Under the pieces are notes generated by a model that searched no databases, was not told the DNA's origin, and saw only the letters and a program-made list of their open reading frames with translations. The position numbers were made by a program, and so were the translations under genes. Below, in pieces: positions 35,416 to 43,459 of a stretch of DNA of 64,000 nt. The DNA is from an uncultured Alphaproteobacteria bacterium (GTDB taxonomy: Bacteria > Pseudomonadota > Alphaproteobacteria > HIMB59), in assembly GCA_902575065.1 (NCBI GenBank), contig CACGPU010000004.1, positions 1 to 64,000 on the forward strand. Direction: 5' to 3'. Numbering within the stretch: position 1 is the first letter of the stretch; every line of letters starts with the position of its first letter.

Positions 35416-36129
35416 TCAGATTCTTTTTATCTTATAAATTTTTTGATCCTCTGTCATAGATCTGACTTGCTTTTTATACCATTCCTTAAAATCATTTGAT
35501 GTGTCATCATAAAACATCACTTTCTTTCGAATTAAGAAAATACCAATATCACTCTCTGGAATTCCAATAAAAGTCTGTCTTTCTGTGTGCATCACTTTTA
35601 TACTTTCTTGCAAAGGTTCATGCTCACATAAATAATAACCATAATGCTCTCCCCAAACATATCTTATAATAGGAGTTGTTGCTTCAATCATCATCTGAAC
35701 ATATTTATCCTCATTTTTTAAAAAATTTTCCATACCTGGTACAGGTTGATGGATTTGAGCAAAACTAAGACCAATTTTTTCTTTAGGCACCCAAACGGAG
35801 GGAAATGAAACATGTAAAGCTATAAGTTTGTTACACCTGTGAAAAATGGCTATATCCTCTTGAAGATTATAACCAAGTTCTACAAAGTTATTAAAGTTAG
35901 AGTTTTTAGATGGGTATTCTTTTTTTAATATAGAATTTAACTTCTCGCATACAGCTATATCAATTTCTTTTGTAAAATAATCATCAATAAAAATATTTTC
36001 TTTACATTTTTGTTTCAAACTTAAATATCTTTCTTCATGCTCATCATATTCAATGATTGGAAGGTCTTTTATTTTTTTTATTCCAGGAGCTACAGAGTAA
36101 ATAGGTCCATATGGTTCCCAGTCGATCAT
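35416..36129 (-). CDS. Haem-dependent oxidative N-demethylase-like protein (DUF3445)
   Basis: 237 residues. Family marks are ELGYNLQEDIAIFHR, ALHVSFPSVWVPKEKIGLSFAQIHQPVPG and MHTERQTFIGIPESDIGIFLIR, the DUF3445 core pattern. The characterised member is the haem subunit of the Pseudomonas mendocina oxidative N-demethylase acting on dimethylamine. The usual partner reductase subunits are not adjacent. It overlaps the TSUP permease gene upstream by four bases, so the two are one transcription unit. The substrate is open; a methylated amine is plausible. Confidence 0.75.
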   Translation of the reverse strand: MIDWEPYGPIYSVAPGIKKIKDLPIIEYDEHEERYLSLKQKCKENIFIDDYFTKEIDIAVCEKLNSILKKEYPSKNSNFNNFVELGYNLQEDIAIFHRCNKLIALHVSFPSVWVPKEKIGLSFAQIHQPVPGMENFLKNEDKYVQMMIEATTPIIRYVWGEHYGYYLCEHEPLQESIKVMHTERQTFIGIPESDIGIFLIRKKVMFYDDTSNDFKEWYKKQVRSMTEDQKIYKIKRI

Positions 36130-36839
36130 TTTGTAAATAAAATCAATACTCCTATCAAAGTGATAGCAATAATAATAAGTTTTTTAAATAGGATTTCCGG
36201 TATTTGTTTATGTATAAAATAACCCAGCCAAACACTTAACATAACTAAAAGAGCTATTGGATAGTATATTTTCACTATCTCTAAATAGCTTCCTCCCAAA
36301 AACATAAAAAATATTGCTCTCAAAGAGTTTATAATAAAAAAATATCCAGCCATAGTTGATCGCAACTCTTGTTTTGAGGAGAAATAATCTTTATACCCCA
36401 TTAATACAAATGGTCCTCCAATAGTATAAATTCCTTGAATAAATCCACCTAGAATTACAAAAAAATTTTTCAAGAGTTGAGGAAACCTGATATCAGGAAA
36501 GAATAAGTTAAAACATCCATAAATAATTAAAATTATTGCAAATATTTTTATTAAAATATCTGATGCAAAATAACTGATAAAATATGTTCCAATTAGTGCA
36601 CCAGGAATTGTATAAATTAAAATTTTGATCAGATGATTTAAAGAGACATATTTGTATGATTGAATTAAAACAGCTAAACCGGAGGATAGCCCAACAATCA
36701 TTGCAAGCTTTAACAAAGAATTAAAGTCAAAGAAAAATCCACTAATTCCCAGAAAGATTATCGTACCACCAAAACCAAAAATACTTTCAATGGCGTATGC
36801 AAAACAAGCTATTAATGCAATAGTTGAAAAATTTGGCAT
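36126..36839 (-). CDS. TSUP (TauE/SafE) family permease
   Basis: 237 residues with about eight hydrophobic segments. ESIFGFGGTIIFL near the N-terminus and FIQGIYTIGGPFVLMGY in the second half are the paired TSUP motifs. The family exports or imports small organic or sulfur anions such as sulfite and sulfoacetate. It is the first gene of a two-gene unit with the DUF3445 protein. That association is uncommon and may point to a common substrate or product. Confidence 0.8.
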   Translation of the reverse strand: MPNFSTIALIACFAYAIESIFGFGGTIIFLGISGFFFDFNSLLKLAMIVGLSSGLAVLIQSYKYVSLNHLIKILIYTIPGALIGTYFISYFASDILIKIFAIILIIYGCFNLFFPDIRFPQLLKNFFVILGGFIQGIYTIGGPFVLMGYKDYFSSKQELRSTMAGYFFIINSLRAIFFMFLGGSYLEIVKIYYPIALLVMLSVWLGYFIHKQIPEILFKKLIIIAITLIGVLILFTK

Positions 36840-36885
36840 TTAATTCTATTTAACAATTTAGAATGTTTTATGTTAAAAGTAATCT

Positions 36886-37467
36886 ATGTATTTAAAAGTA
36901 ATATTTTCTCTTATTGTAATATTATTTCTTAAAACGAATTTATTGTTTGCCCTTTCTCAAGATATTTCTTTAACAATCATGGTTCGTTCTACATTGGGAA
37001 CAGAATATATTCTAGCTAAAAGTATTTGCAAAGTATTGGACAGGGAACTTGAAATATCTCATAGTTATGGTGGTTCTAACACGTTAGAATGCAATACACG
37101 CCTCGATGATAGCGTTGATGAAATAATTAAAAAAATTGAACAAAATCAATTTCAATATGCAATTATTAAAAAATCAGATTTACTCAATCGTCCCTCTAAT
37201 TTATCGCTTCGTTCAATTTTAAATTTTCCCGCAGATAATGATTATGTTTTTATTTCAAACCAGAATGTAGATCCTAATGTGATTAAAGATATAAACTTTG
37301 GAATTATGAATCATTTGCTTGAGTTTCGCTATCTTCATAAATCTTTTTTTGAATTTTCGGAAAATAATTTAATTGTTAAAGAAAAAATACCGTTACACTT
37401 AGGGACTTTAAAATTTAGTGATGAGTGGAGTAGTGGTAAAAGAAGAAGGTTTACAGAGGTAGACTAA
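36886..37467 (+). CDS. Short TAXI-like periplasmic protein
   Basis: 193 residues with a hydrophobic signal sequence of about 22 residues. ISLTIMVRSTLGTEYILAKSICKVLDR, then ECNTRLDDSVDEIIKKIEQNQFQYAIIKKSDLL, resembles the first lobe of TAXI-type TRAP solute receptors. At roughly 60 percent of normal length it lacks much of the second lobe. No TRAP permease is near. It may be a shortened solute sensor or a decayed receptor; the frame is intact with no visible frameshift. Confidence 0.5.
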   Translation: MYLKVIFSLIVILFLKTNLLFALSQDISLTIMVRSTLGTEYILAKSICKVLDRELEISHSYGGSNTLECNTRLDDSVDEIIKKIEQNQFQYAIIKKSDLLNRPSNLSLRSILNFPADNDYVFISNQNVDPNVIKDINFGIMNHLLEFRYLHKSFFEFSENNLIVKEKIPLHLGTLKFSDEWSSGKRRRFTEVD

Positions 37468-37540
37468 TTTTTACAAAACCATCAGTTACAACAAAAATAA
37501 ATATTAAAGCAAAAAATACTCCACCAACAAAAACTTTCAT
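37451..37540 (-). CDS. Possible 29-residue single-pass membrane peptide
   Basis: An ATG at 37540 opens MKVFVGGVFFALIFIFVV followed by TDGFVKISLPL and a stop. It would form one membrane helix. There is no Shine-Dalgarno, and its end overlaps the plus-strand gene before it. It is only a candidate and could be chance. Confidence 0.2.
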   Translation of the reverse strand: MKVFVGGVFFALIFIFVVTDGFVKISLPL

Positions 37541-37598
37541 AACACAAACTTACTAAATAGATTTTAGGTGTAAAGTATATAAACTGTGCAAAATTGTC

Positions 37599-38210
37599 AT
37601 GAACGAGTTTATTTTTGGTTTTTCAACAGGTTTAAGTTTAATACTTGCTATAGGTGCACAAAATTTATTTGTTATAGAGCAAGGTATAAAAAAAAATAAT
37701 ATTTTTTTAGTAACTTCAATATGTATAGTTGGTGATTTCTTATTGATTTTTTTTGGAATTTTCATATTTCACTTTATTAAAAATTTCATCAACGATCTGA
37801 TCAATTTACTATTATCTATAGGGCTTGTCCTCTTCCTCTTAAATTTTATATGGTCAAAAGTAAAAACATTTAAACATGATATTGTATTTTCACAAACACA
37901 TACACAATCGTCAAAGTTAAAAATAGCCCTCCAGACACTTGCCTTTACTTTTTTAAACCCACACGTTTACTCAGATACTGTTTTTATTTTAGGAAATTTA
38001 TCAAAAAATTTCCTAACTATTTCTGACAAGATTTTATTTGGATTAGGTGCAAGTCTAGCGTCATTGATTTTTTTTTATTTTTTAGGCTATGGTGCTCAAT
38101 CACTAAGATTATATTTTTTGAACAAGCAAATTTGGAAATTAGTTAATATAATAATAATTCTTTATTTACTTATACTTACCTTATCTATTATTTTCTTGGA
38201 AATAATTTGA
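37599..38210 (+). CDS. LysE/ArgO family amino-acid exporter
   Basis: 203 residues with six hydrophobic segments. LILAIGAQNLFVIEQGIKKN is the classical LysE/ArgO opening, and FTFLNPHVYSDTVFILGNL matches the ArgO NPHVYLDT motif. This group exports basic amino acids such as lysine, arginine and canavanine, unlike the RhtB-type protein at 32896. It stands alone; no LysG/ArgP regulator is adjacent. Confidence 0.88.
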   Translation: MNEFIFGFSTGLSLILAIGAQNLFVIEQGIKKNNIFLVTSICIVGDFLLIFFGIFIFHFIKNFINDLINLLLSIGLVLFLLNFIWSKVKTFKHDIVFSQTHTQSSKLKIALQTLAFTFLNPHVYSDTVFILGNLSKNFLTISDKILFGLGASLASLIFFYFLGYGAQSLRLYFLNKQIWKLVNIIIILYLLILTLSIIFLEII

Positions 38211-38254
38211 TAATTAATTTTTATTTATAAATTATTTCATCAGCTGTCTGTAAG

Positions 38255-38398
38255 TTGCATAGTTGTTATGCAATCATAACACGAGTTTTTTAGATTATTA
38301 TATGTATAAATTTATTAGGAGCAGTTTTTAAAGTTTCGATTAACTCCGTGTTGACATAGATACTTAGTTATTCCCTCCTAGTTATAACAAACTGCTCC
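38255..38398 (+). promoter_or_regulatory. Structured leader upstream of the DUF2721 gene, candidate regulatory RNA
   Basis: TTGCATA / TATGCAA (38255-38273) and GTTATG / CATAAC (38265-38280) are hairpins that share bases and exclude each other; the second is followed by a T run. Then GGAGCAGTTT (38318-38327) pairs with AAACTGCTCC (38389-38398), a 10-bp stem closing a 61-base region with a small inner hairpin at 38332-38345. The stem ends nine bases before the ATG. This is too much ordered pairing for an AT-rich gap. I could not match it to a named RNA. Confidence 0.4.
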
Positions 38399-38407
38399 AT
38401 AAATAGT

Positions 38408-38821
38408 ATGCCAAGCTTCACAACACTTTATCCTGCACTTTTGTTTCCAGCTATACCGTTAATGATGATATCGTTTGGCAATAGATATACTTCTCTTGCT
38501 TCATTAATCAGAAAGATCCATGACACAATAATTACAAATAGACCAACTAGCAATGTGGTTCAACATCACTTAGATCAAATTAAAGTACTTACAACCCGTT
38601 TAACATTAGTAAGGTCAGTTCAAACCCTCTCTGGGATCAGCTTCTTGCTGAATTTAATATCTATTTTTTTTAGCTATATCAAGATTTATGACTTAGCCTT
38701 AAACTTTTTTGGTTTAGGGATATTGATATTTTCAATAGCTATAGTGTTATTTATCTATGAAATACAATTATCTACAAAAGCTCTTAGTAAGCATTTGGAA
38801 GACCTGAAAGATTTTAGTTAA
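38408..38821 (+). CDS. DUF2721 family membrane protein
   Basis: 137 residues. ALLFPAIPLMMISFGNRYTSLASLIRKIHD at the N-terminus is the DUF2721 pattern, a first membrane helix followed by a conserved basic stretch, and two more hydrophobic helices follow near 75-95 and 100-125. Function is unknown. It is preceded by a 198-base interval with marked secondary structure. It converges on the MATE gene with a four-base overlap at the stop codons. Confidence 0.7.
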   Translation: MPSFTTLYPALLFPAIPLMMISFGNRYTSLASLIRKIHDTIITNRPTSNVVQHHLDQIKVLTTRLTLVRSVQTLSGISFLLNLISIFFSYIKIYDLALNFFGLGILIFSIAIVLFIYEIQLSTKALSKHLEDLKDFS

Positions 38822-40164
38822 TTTATTAAGATACTGGATTCTTTTTTAAATAAATATTTCATATGAAAAAAAACAAACACTGAGCCTAGTAAATTTGTAA
38901 AAAATATAGCCCACCAAATACCAATTAGGCCTTTTTCAAGAGTCTCAGAAAATAAATAAATTACAAATGGGGGAAGAAATACCAATCTAATAAAAGTGTA
39001 GAACACATTTACAGAAGGTTTTCTTAAACCAGAAAGTACAGAGTCACACCTATCAATAACTTGATATATAAAAGCCAAAAAGGCTACCATAAACAAGTAA
39101 CTACCAGCAATAATTATCACTTCACTGTCTCTTGAAAAAAAACTAGCAATCCTTTCACCCGCAAATATAAGAACTAATGCTCCAAAAATCATCATTGTCA
39201 TAGATAACCTTAATGAAATTAAAAAAGCTTCATAAATTCTATCAAAATTCTTCGAACCAAAATTTTGTCCTACCATACTTAATAAAGCACTACTAAATCC
39301 TATGGCAGGTAATAAAATAATTTGCTCAATTCTTAAAGCTATACCATATGCTGCACTAGCTGAGGCACCATAACTTGTAACAAACTTTTGCATTATGAAG
39401 AAACCAACTGCAATCATAAACATATTCATACTAGAGGGTATAGATTGTCTTAGAATTCTTAATACGAATTTAGTTTCTAGCCAAATATAATTGTAATTGA
39501 AATACTTAAACAAAGGACTGCGAATAGCATAATAGCTTAAAAAGAAAAAATGGAATAGTTGAGATATGACTGTTGCAAGAGCTATGCCGAGAGTTCCCAA
39601 TGCAGGAAAAGGACCATAACCTAAAGATAAGAAAGGACTAAATATTAAATTAATAAAAAAGCTTATGATTAACGCATTTCTATTTTTTTTTGTATCTCCT
39701 TGTGCATATAAAAGAGAATTAATGACAAAAGAAACAATAAAAATCGGAGCGCCAATTGAGAGTACTTTTATATACCTTAGACCATTGTTAAGAAAAATAC
39801 CTTCTGCCCCAAAATATAAAAATACAGGTCTAGATAATAGAAAGGTTGTAAACCCAATGGCTATAGAAATCAATAAAGTGATAACTAAAGCTTGAGTATG
39901 TATCTTAATTGCCTCATTAAATTTTTTTTTGCCAATAGCTATTGAGACAAGAGCTGTGGTGCCTTGTCCAAAACCTACAGCGAAGGCCAATAAAATAAAA
40001 TACAAGGGGTAAGATATTGATAAGCCTGCAATAGCCTCTGTGCTTATGAGACCTGCATAAAAAGTATCTACTACATTGTACAGAGTATAAAATAAAAGAC
40101 CTGTTCCTGCTGGAACAGCCATACCGATTAATTGTTTTTTTATATCCCCTTGGGTAAGATCCAT
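38818..40164 (-). CDS. MATE family multidrug/toxin efflux transporter
   Basis: 448 residues with about twelve hydrophobic segments in two halves. PAGTGLLFYTLYNVVDTFYAGL, then GQGTTALVSIAIG and later SSALLSMVGQNFGSKNFDR, are MATE motifs. It exports organic cations or other small molecules using sodium or proton gradients. It starts four bases after hemJ and is thus the last gene of the haem operon, which raises export of a tetrapyrrole or a precursor as a possibility. There is no direct sequence evidence for that. Confidence 0.88.
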   Translation of the reverse strand: MDLTQGDIKKQLIGMAVPAGTGLLFYTLYNVVDTFYAGLISTEAIAGLSISYPLYFILLAFAVGFGQGTTALVSIAIGKKKFNEAIKIHTQALVITLLISIAIGFTTFLLSRPVFLYFGAEGIFLNNGLRYIKVLSIGAPIFIVSFVINSLLYAQGDTKKNRNALIISFFINLIFSPFLSLGYGPFPALGTLGIALATVISQLFHFFFLSYYAIRSPLFKYFNYNYIWLETKFVLRILRQSIPSSMNMFMIAVGFFIMQKFVTSYGASASAAYGIALRIEQIILLPAIGFSSALLSMVGQNFGSKNFDRIYEAFLISLRLSMTMMIFGALVLIFAGERIASFFSRDSEVIIIAGSYLFMVAFLAFIYQVIDRCDSVLSGLRKPSVNVFYTFIRLVFLPPFVIYLFSETLEKGLIGIWWAIFFTNLLGSVFVFFHMKYLFKKESSILIN

Positions 40165-40168
40165 AAAA

Positions 40169-40585
40169 TTAAAAAGGTCTTACAACTACAAGTATTACAA
40201 TTAAAATTAGAAGAACAGTAGGCACTTCATTGATTATTCTTAGATATTTTGAGGTATAGTCTCTAAAATTACTCTCTAGACTTTTTCTAATATTACTTAA
40301 ATACATATGAAATGCAGAGAGAATAAGAACTAAAATAATTTTCAAAAAAAGCCATAATTCAAAACCTACATAATGGATAAGGGCTAAACCAAATACCCAA
40401 GTCAATATCATTGCTGGGTTCATTATAATTTTTAGCAATTTATATTCCATTTTTTGAAATACACTATTCATTTCAGGATTGGTTATGTTTTCTACATGAT
40501 AAACAAAAAGTCTTGGTAAATAAAATAACCCAGCAAACCATGATACAAAAGATATGATATGTAAAATTTTTAATAACTCATACAT
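40169..40585 (-). CDS. hemJ: Protoporphyrinogen IX oxidase HemJ
   Basis: 138 residues with four membrane helices. LLKILHIISFVSWFAGLFYLPRLFVYHVE opens the protein with the conserved histidine and arginine, and MEYKLLKIIMNPAMILTWVFGLALI follows. It oxidises protoporphyrinogen IX to protoporphyrin IX in the inner membrane, the usual alphaproteobacterial form in place of HemG/HemY. It lies four bases after hemF, within the haem operon. Confidence 0.9.
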   Translation of the reverse strand: MYELLKILHIISFVSWFAGLFYLPRLFVYHVENITNPEMNSVFQKMEYKLLKIIMNPAMILTWVFGLALIHYVGFELWLFLKIILVLILSAFHMYLSNIRKSLESNFRDYTSKYLRIINEVPTVLLILIVILVVVRPF

Positions 40586-40589
40586 TTTG

Positions 40590-41411
40590 TTACCATTTAG
40601 CCTCTGGAGGCATTGACATTAATATAGCATCAATATTACCACCGGTTTTTAATCCAAATAATGTCCCTCTATCATAAAGCAAATTAAATTCTACGTAACG
40701 AGATCTTTTTTTTGAGAGAGCATCTAAGTCATCTTGATTAAAGTTAAAATCTTTTTTTCTTTTTGAGTTTTCAATTACAAAATTAACAAAGAATTGCCCA
40801 ACATCTTTTATGAAAGATAAGTCCTTATCAAAGTCTGTATTGATATAATCAAAAAAAATCCCTCCTATACCTCTACTTTCTTTTCGATGCTCTAAATAAA
40901 AGTATTCATCACATTGTTTTTTAAATTTTTCATAATAAGTTGAATTATGTTGATCACATGTTCGTTGGAGACCTTGATGAAAATTATCTGTTTCTAATTT
41001 TTCAGGTATTGCAGGGGTTAAATCACAACCACCACCAAACCATTGTTTTCCTTTTGTGGTTATGTACCGAGTGTTAAAATGAGCTGCAGCAATTTTCGGG
41101 TTTTTCATATGAGCTACGACTGAGATACCACTGGCCCAAAAGCTTGGATCCTCTTCGGTTCCCGGCATTGATTTTTTAAATTCTTCACTAAAATTACCAT
41201 GCACTGTTGAAATGTTTACTCCTACTTTTTCAAATATTTCTCCTTTTAGTAAGGACATCAAACCTCCACCACCACCAGGTCTTTGCCACTCTTTTTCTAT
41301 AAATTCAGACCCATCAAGCTTTTGCATTGATCCAACCATTTGATTTCGAAGTTCTCGAAACCACTTTTCTGCTTTAGTTTGTTGATTTTTTATTTGATCA
41401 CTCATACCCAC
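40590..41411 (-). CDS. hemF: Coproporphyrinogen III oxidase, oxygen-dependent
   Basis: 273 residues. GGGGGLMSLLKGEIFEKVGVNISTVHG, AAHFNTRYI, WFGGGCDLTPAIP, YLEHRKESRGIGGIFFDYI and RYVEFNLLYDRGTLFGLKTGGNIDAILMSMPP are family marks. It needs oxygen and converts coproporphyrinogen III to protoporphyrinogen IX. It overlaps hemH by ten bases. Its presence indicates an aerobic lifestyle; no oxygen-independent HemN is seen here. Confidence 0.95.
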   Translation of the reverse strand: MGMSDQIKNQQTKAEKWFRELRNQMVGSMQKLDGSEFIEKEWQRPGGGGGLMSLLKGEIFEKVGVNISTVHGNFSEEFKKSMPGTEEDPSFWASGISVVAHMKNPKIAAAHFNTRYITTKGKQWFGGGCDLTPAIPEKLETDNFHQGLQRTCDQHNSTYYEKFKKQCDEYFYLEHRKESRGIGGIFFDYINTDFDKDLSFIKDVGQFFVNFVIENSKRKKDFNFNQDDLDALSKKRSRYVEFNLLYDRGTLFGLKTGGNIDAILMSMPPEAKW

Positions 41412-42424
41412 CCATGTAGTTCGTTTTCTATCAACGAAGTGAGTAGGAGTATATGATCTTCTCGATCATTTAGACAAGGAATATATCCAAATTCCTTTCC
41501 ACCATTTTCCATGAATATTTCTCTATTTTCCTCGTTAAGTTCTTCTATTGTCTCGAGACAATCTGAGGAAAAAGCAGGACTTATAACATGAATGTGGTCT
41601 GTACCATTTTTTGCTAAGCTCTCTATAGTTTTATCTGTGTAAGGTTGAAGCCATTCTGCTGGTCCAAATCTAGATTGAAATGTGGTCATATAACTTTCCT
41701 CTGGTAAGCCCATGGTCTCTGCCACCAGCCTAGTAGTTTTTCTGCAAAAACAATGATACGGATCCCCTTTATCTAAATATTTTTTTGGAACACCATGATA
41801 GCTAAATATGATTTTTTTTGGTTTTGAATTTTTAGTCCAAAATTCTTCAATGCTATTTTTAAGAGCTTTAATATAAAGTTCATTTTCGTAATATCCTCCA
41901 ATAAAACGAAGAGATGGTACCCAACGCCAACTTTTTAATTCTTCTGCAACAGCATCAAACGTTGAGCCCGTTGTAGCCGCACAATATTGAGGGTATAAAG
42001 GTAAAATAATAATACGATCACAATTTTGATTTCTAAGATTATTTAAACCCTTAGAGATGCTAGGATTCCCATAACGCATTCCAATATCAAATACGATATT
42101 TTGATATTTCTTATTAATAAATTCTTTTATTTTCGATAATTGGTTTTTTGTGTGGAACAGAAGAGGTGAACCTTCCTCTGTCCAAACAGATTTGTAATTT
42201 TTAGCTGACTTCGCTGGTCGAGTATTTAAAACTATTCCATTAAGAATAGGCCACCAAATAGCTTTTGGTGTTTCTATGACACGTTCATCTGATAGAAATT
42301 GCTTTAGATAAGTCTTTAAAGACGACTTAGTTGGTTCATCTGGTGTTCCTAAATTTGTGATCAAAATACCTGTCTTAAGACCAGAGCCATGAACGTATAG
42401 TTTATTACCTTTAAATGAAGCCAT
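41402..42424 (-). CDS. hemH: Ferrochelatase
   Basis: 340 residues. GILITNLGTPDEPTKSSLKTYLKQFL, MRYGNPSI, IILPLYPQYCAATTGSTFD, IIFSYHGVPKKYLDKGDPYHCFC (with the metal-site histidine) and SPAFSSDCLETIEEL with the conserved glutamate are all present. It inserts ferrous iron into protoporphyrin IX at the inner membrane. It lies between hemE and hemF. Confidence 0.96.
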   Translation of the reverse strand: MASFKGNKLYVHGSGLKTGILITNLGTPDEPTKSSLKTYLKQFLSDERVIETPKAIWWPILNGIVLNTRPAKSAKNYKSVWTEEGSPLLFHTKNQLSKIKEFINKKYQNIVFDIGMRYGNPSISKGLNNLRNQNCDRIIILPLYPQYCAATTGSTFDAVAEELKSWRWVPSLRFIGGYYENELYIKALKNSIEEFWTKNSKPKKIIFSYHGVPKKYLDKGDPYHCFCRKTTRLVAETMGLPEESYMTTFQSRFGPAEWLQPYTDKTIESLAKNGTDHIHVISPAFSSDCLETIEELNEENREIFMENGGKEFGYIPCLNDREDHILLLTSLIENELHGWV

Positions 42425-42442
42425 TGAAAAACATTACGATTT

Positions 42443-43459
42443 TTATGATAACTTAGTTCTTATCTTTTCTATGAATAAATGAACATTAGCCTCAGGAGTA
42501 GTTTTTTTTACACCGTGATCGAGGCTAGCAATCCACCCAGATCTATGAGATAACTCACTCTGTAAGCATTCCTCAATATATTTATCAATATAATCAGAAA
42601 AGGATTTAGTGTCCTCCATAGCTAACAAATCATTTGAAAAATTCCCCTGTAAAGATAAATGTGTCTTTGGTAGTTCAGTGAAAACCTCCAAATTAGTTCC
42701 TAAAACTGTAAGTTTTAAATTTTTTAAATTTTGTAATTTATTAAATTTAGTTTGAGAAATTTCTTTAGTGAAATATCCAATTTTATTTGGATAACTATTT
42801 GAAATTTTAAATAAAAAAGGAATAACGAATTCATCAAAATCTTTATCATTTAGTTTATTAGCTTCAGTATCAAATATCATTAACAAATCAATGTCATTTT
42901 GTAACTGAATTTGTATATTTTTTTGTATTAACATTTCTAAAACGGGCAGGGTTTGTTGAAATAGTGTTTGTGATACAGGATTATTCCTCGTTGCAAAATG
43001 GTATAAGGTTACAGGTCCACCAGTAAATCCAATTAAGGATTTATCATTTGAAAGTTCATTTCTAATATGTTTTAGAGATATATTCTGAAAATCTATAAAA
43101 CTTTCAAATTCATCAATATTAAATTCGGATATCATTTTTGAACTTAAATTTTTTTCAAATATTGGTCCAGGATTAAACTTCAAACTCATACCTAAATAAT
43201 CTAAAGGAAAAAGAATATCACTAAACAATATTGCAGCATCAAAATCGAATTCAACAATAGGTCCAAGAGTTACCTCACAAGCAAGCTCAGGCTCTTTACA
43301 TAATTGTTCAAAAGAATATTTTTCTTTTAATTTTCTGTAATGCTGATGATATCGACCAGCCTGTCTCATAAACCAAATTGGAGGAATTTTTTGTTCAACT
43401 TTATTTAAGGCATTAAAAAAATTTTTGTTATAGGTATTTTGCAATATCTCTAGCTCCAT
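42443..43459 (-). CDS. hemE: Uroporphyrinogen decarboxylase
   Basis: 338 residues. PPIWFMRQAGRYHQHYRKLKEK holds the catalytic arginines, FDAAILFSDILFPLDYLGM the catalytic aspartate, and IGFTGGPVTLYHFA follows. The C-terminal half is divergent, though GWIASLDHGVKKTTPE is still recognisable. It decarboxylates four acetate side chains of uroporphyrinogen III. The given ATG makes a 32-base overlap with hemB; a slightly later start is possible. Confidence 0.92.
   Translation of the reverse strand: MELEILQNTYNKNFFNALNKVEQKIPPIWFMRQAGRYHQHYRKLKEKYSFEQLCKEPELACEVTLGPIVEFDFDAAILFSDILFPLDYLGMSLKFNPGPIFEKNLSSKMISEFNIDEFESFIDFQNISLKHIRNELSNDKSLIGFTGGPVTLYHFATRNNPVSQTLFQQTLPVLEMLIQKNIQIQLQNDIDLLMIFDTEANKLNDKDFDEFVIPFLFKISNSYPNKIGYFTKEISQTKFNKLQNLKNLKLTVLGTNLEVFTELPKTHLSLQGNFSNDLLAMEDTKSFSDYIDKYIEECLQSELSHRSGWIASLDHGVKKTTPEANVHLFIEKIRTKLS

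Noticed and set aside
35367..35422. Possible terminator between the small charged protein and the DUF3445 gene (AATCTGA / TCAGATT with a T run).
   Set aside because: The stem is only 7 bp with a loop of over 40 bases and its 3' arm is inside the convergent gene's end; too weak to call.
38318..38398. tRNA-like outline: 7-bp acceptor-type stem GGAGCAG / CTGCTCC closing an 81-base region.
   Set aside because: No T-loop (GTTCGA) before the 3' strand, no D-arm, no anticodon arm, and the TTTCGAT piece is on the wrong side. It does not look like a tRNA or a permuted tmRNA on either strand.
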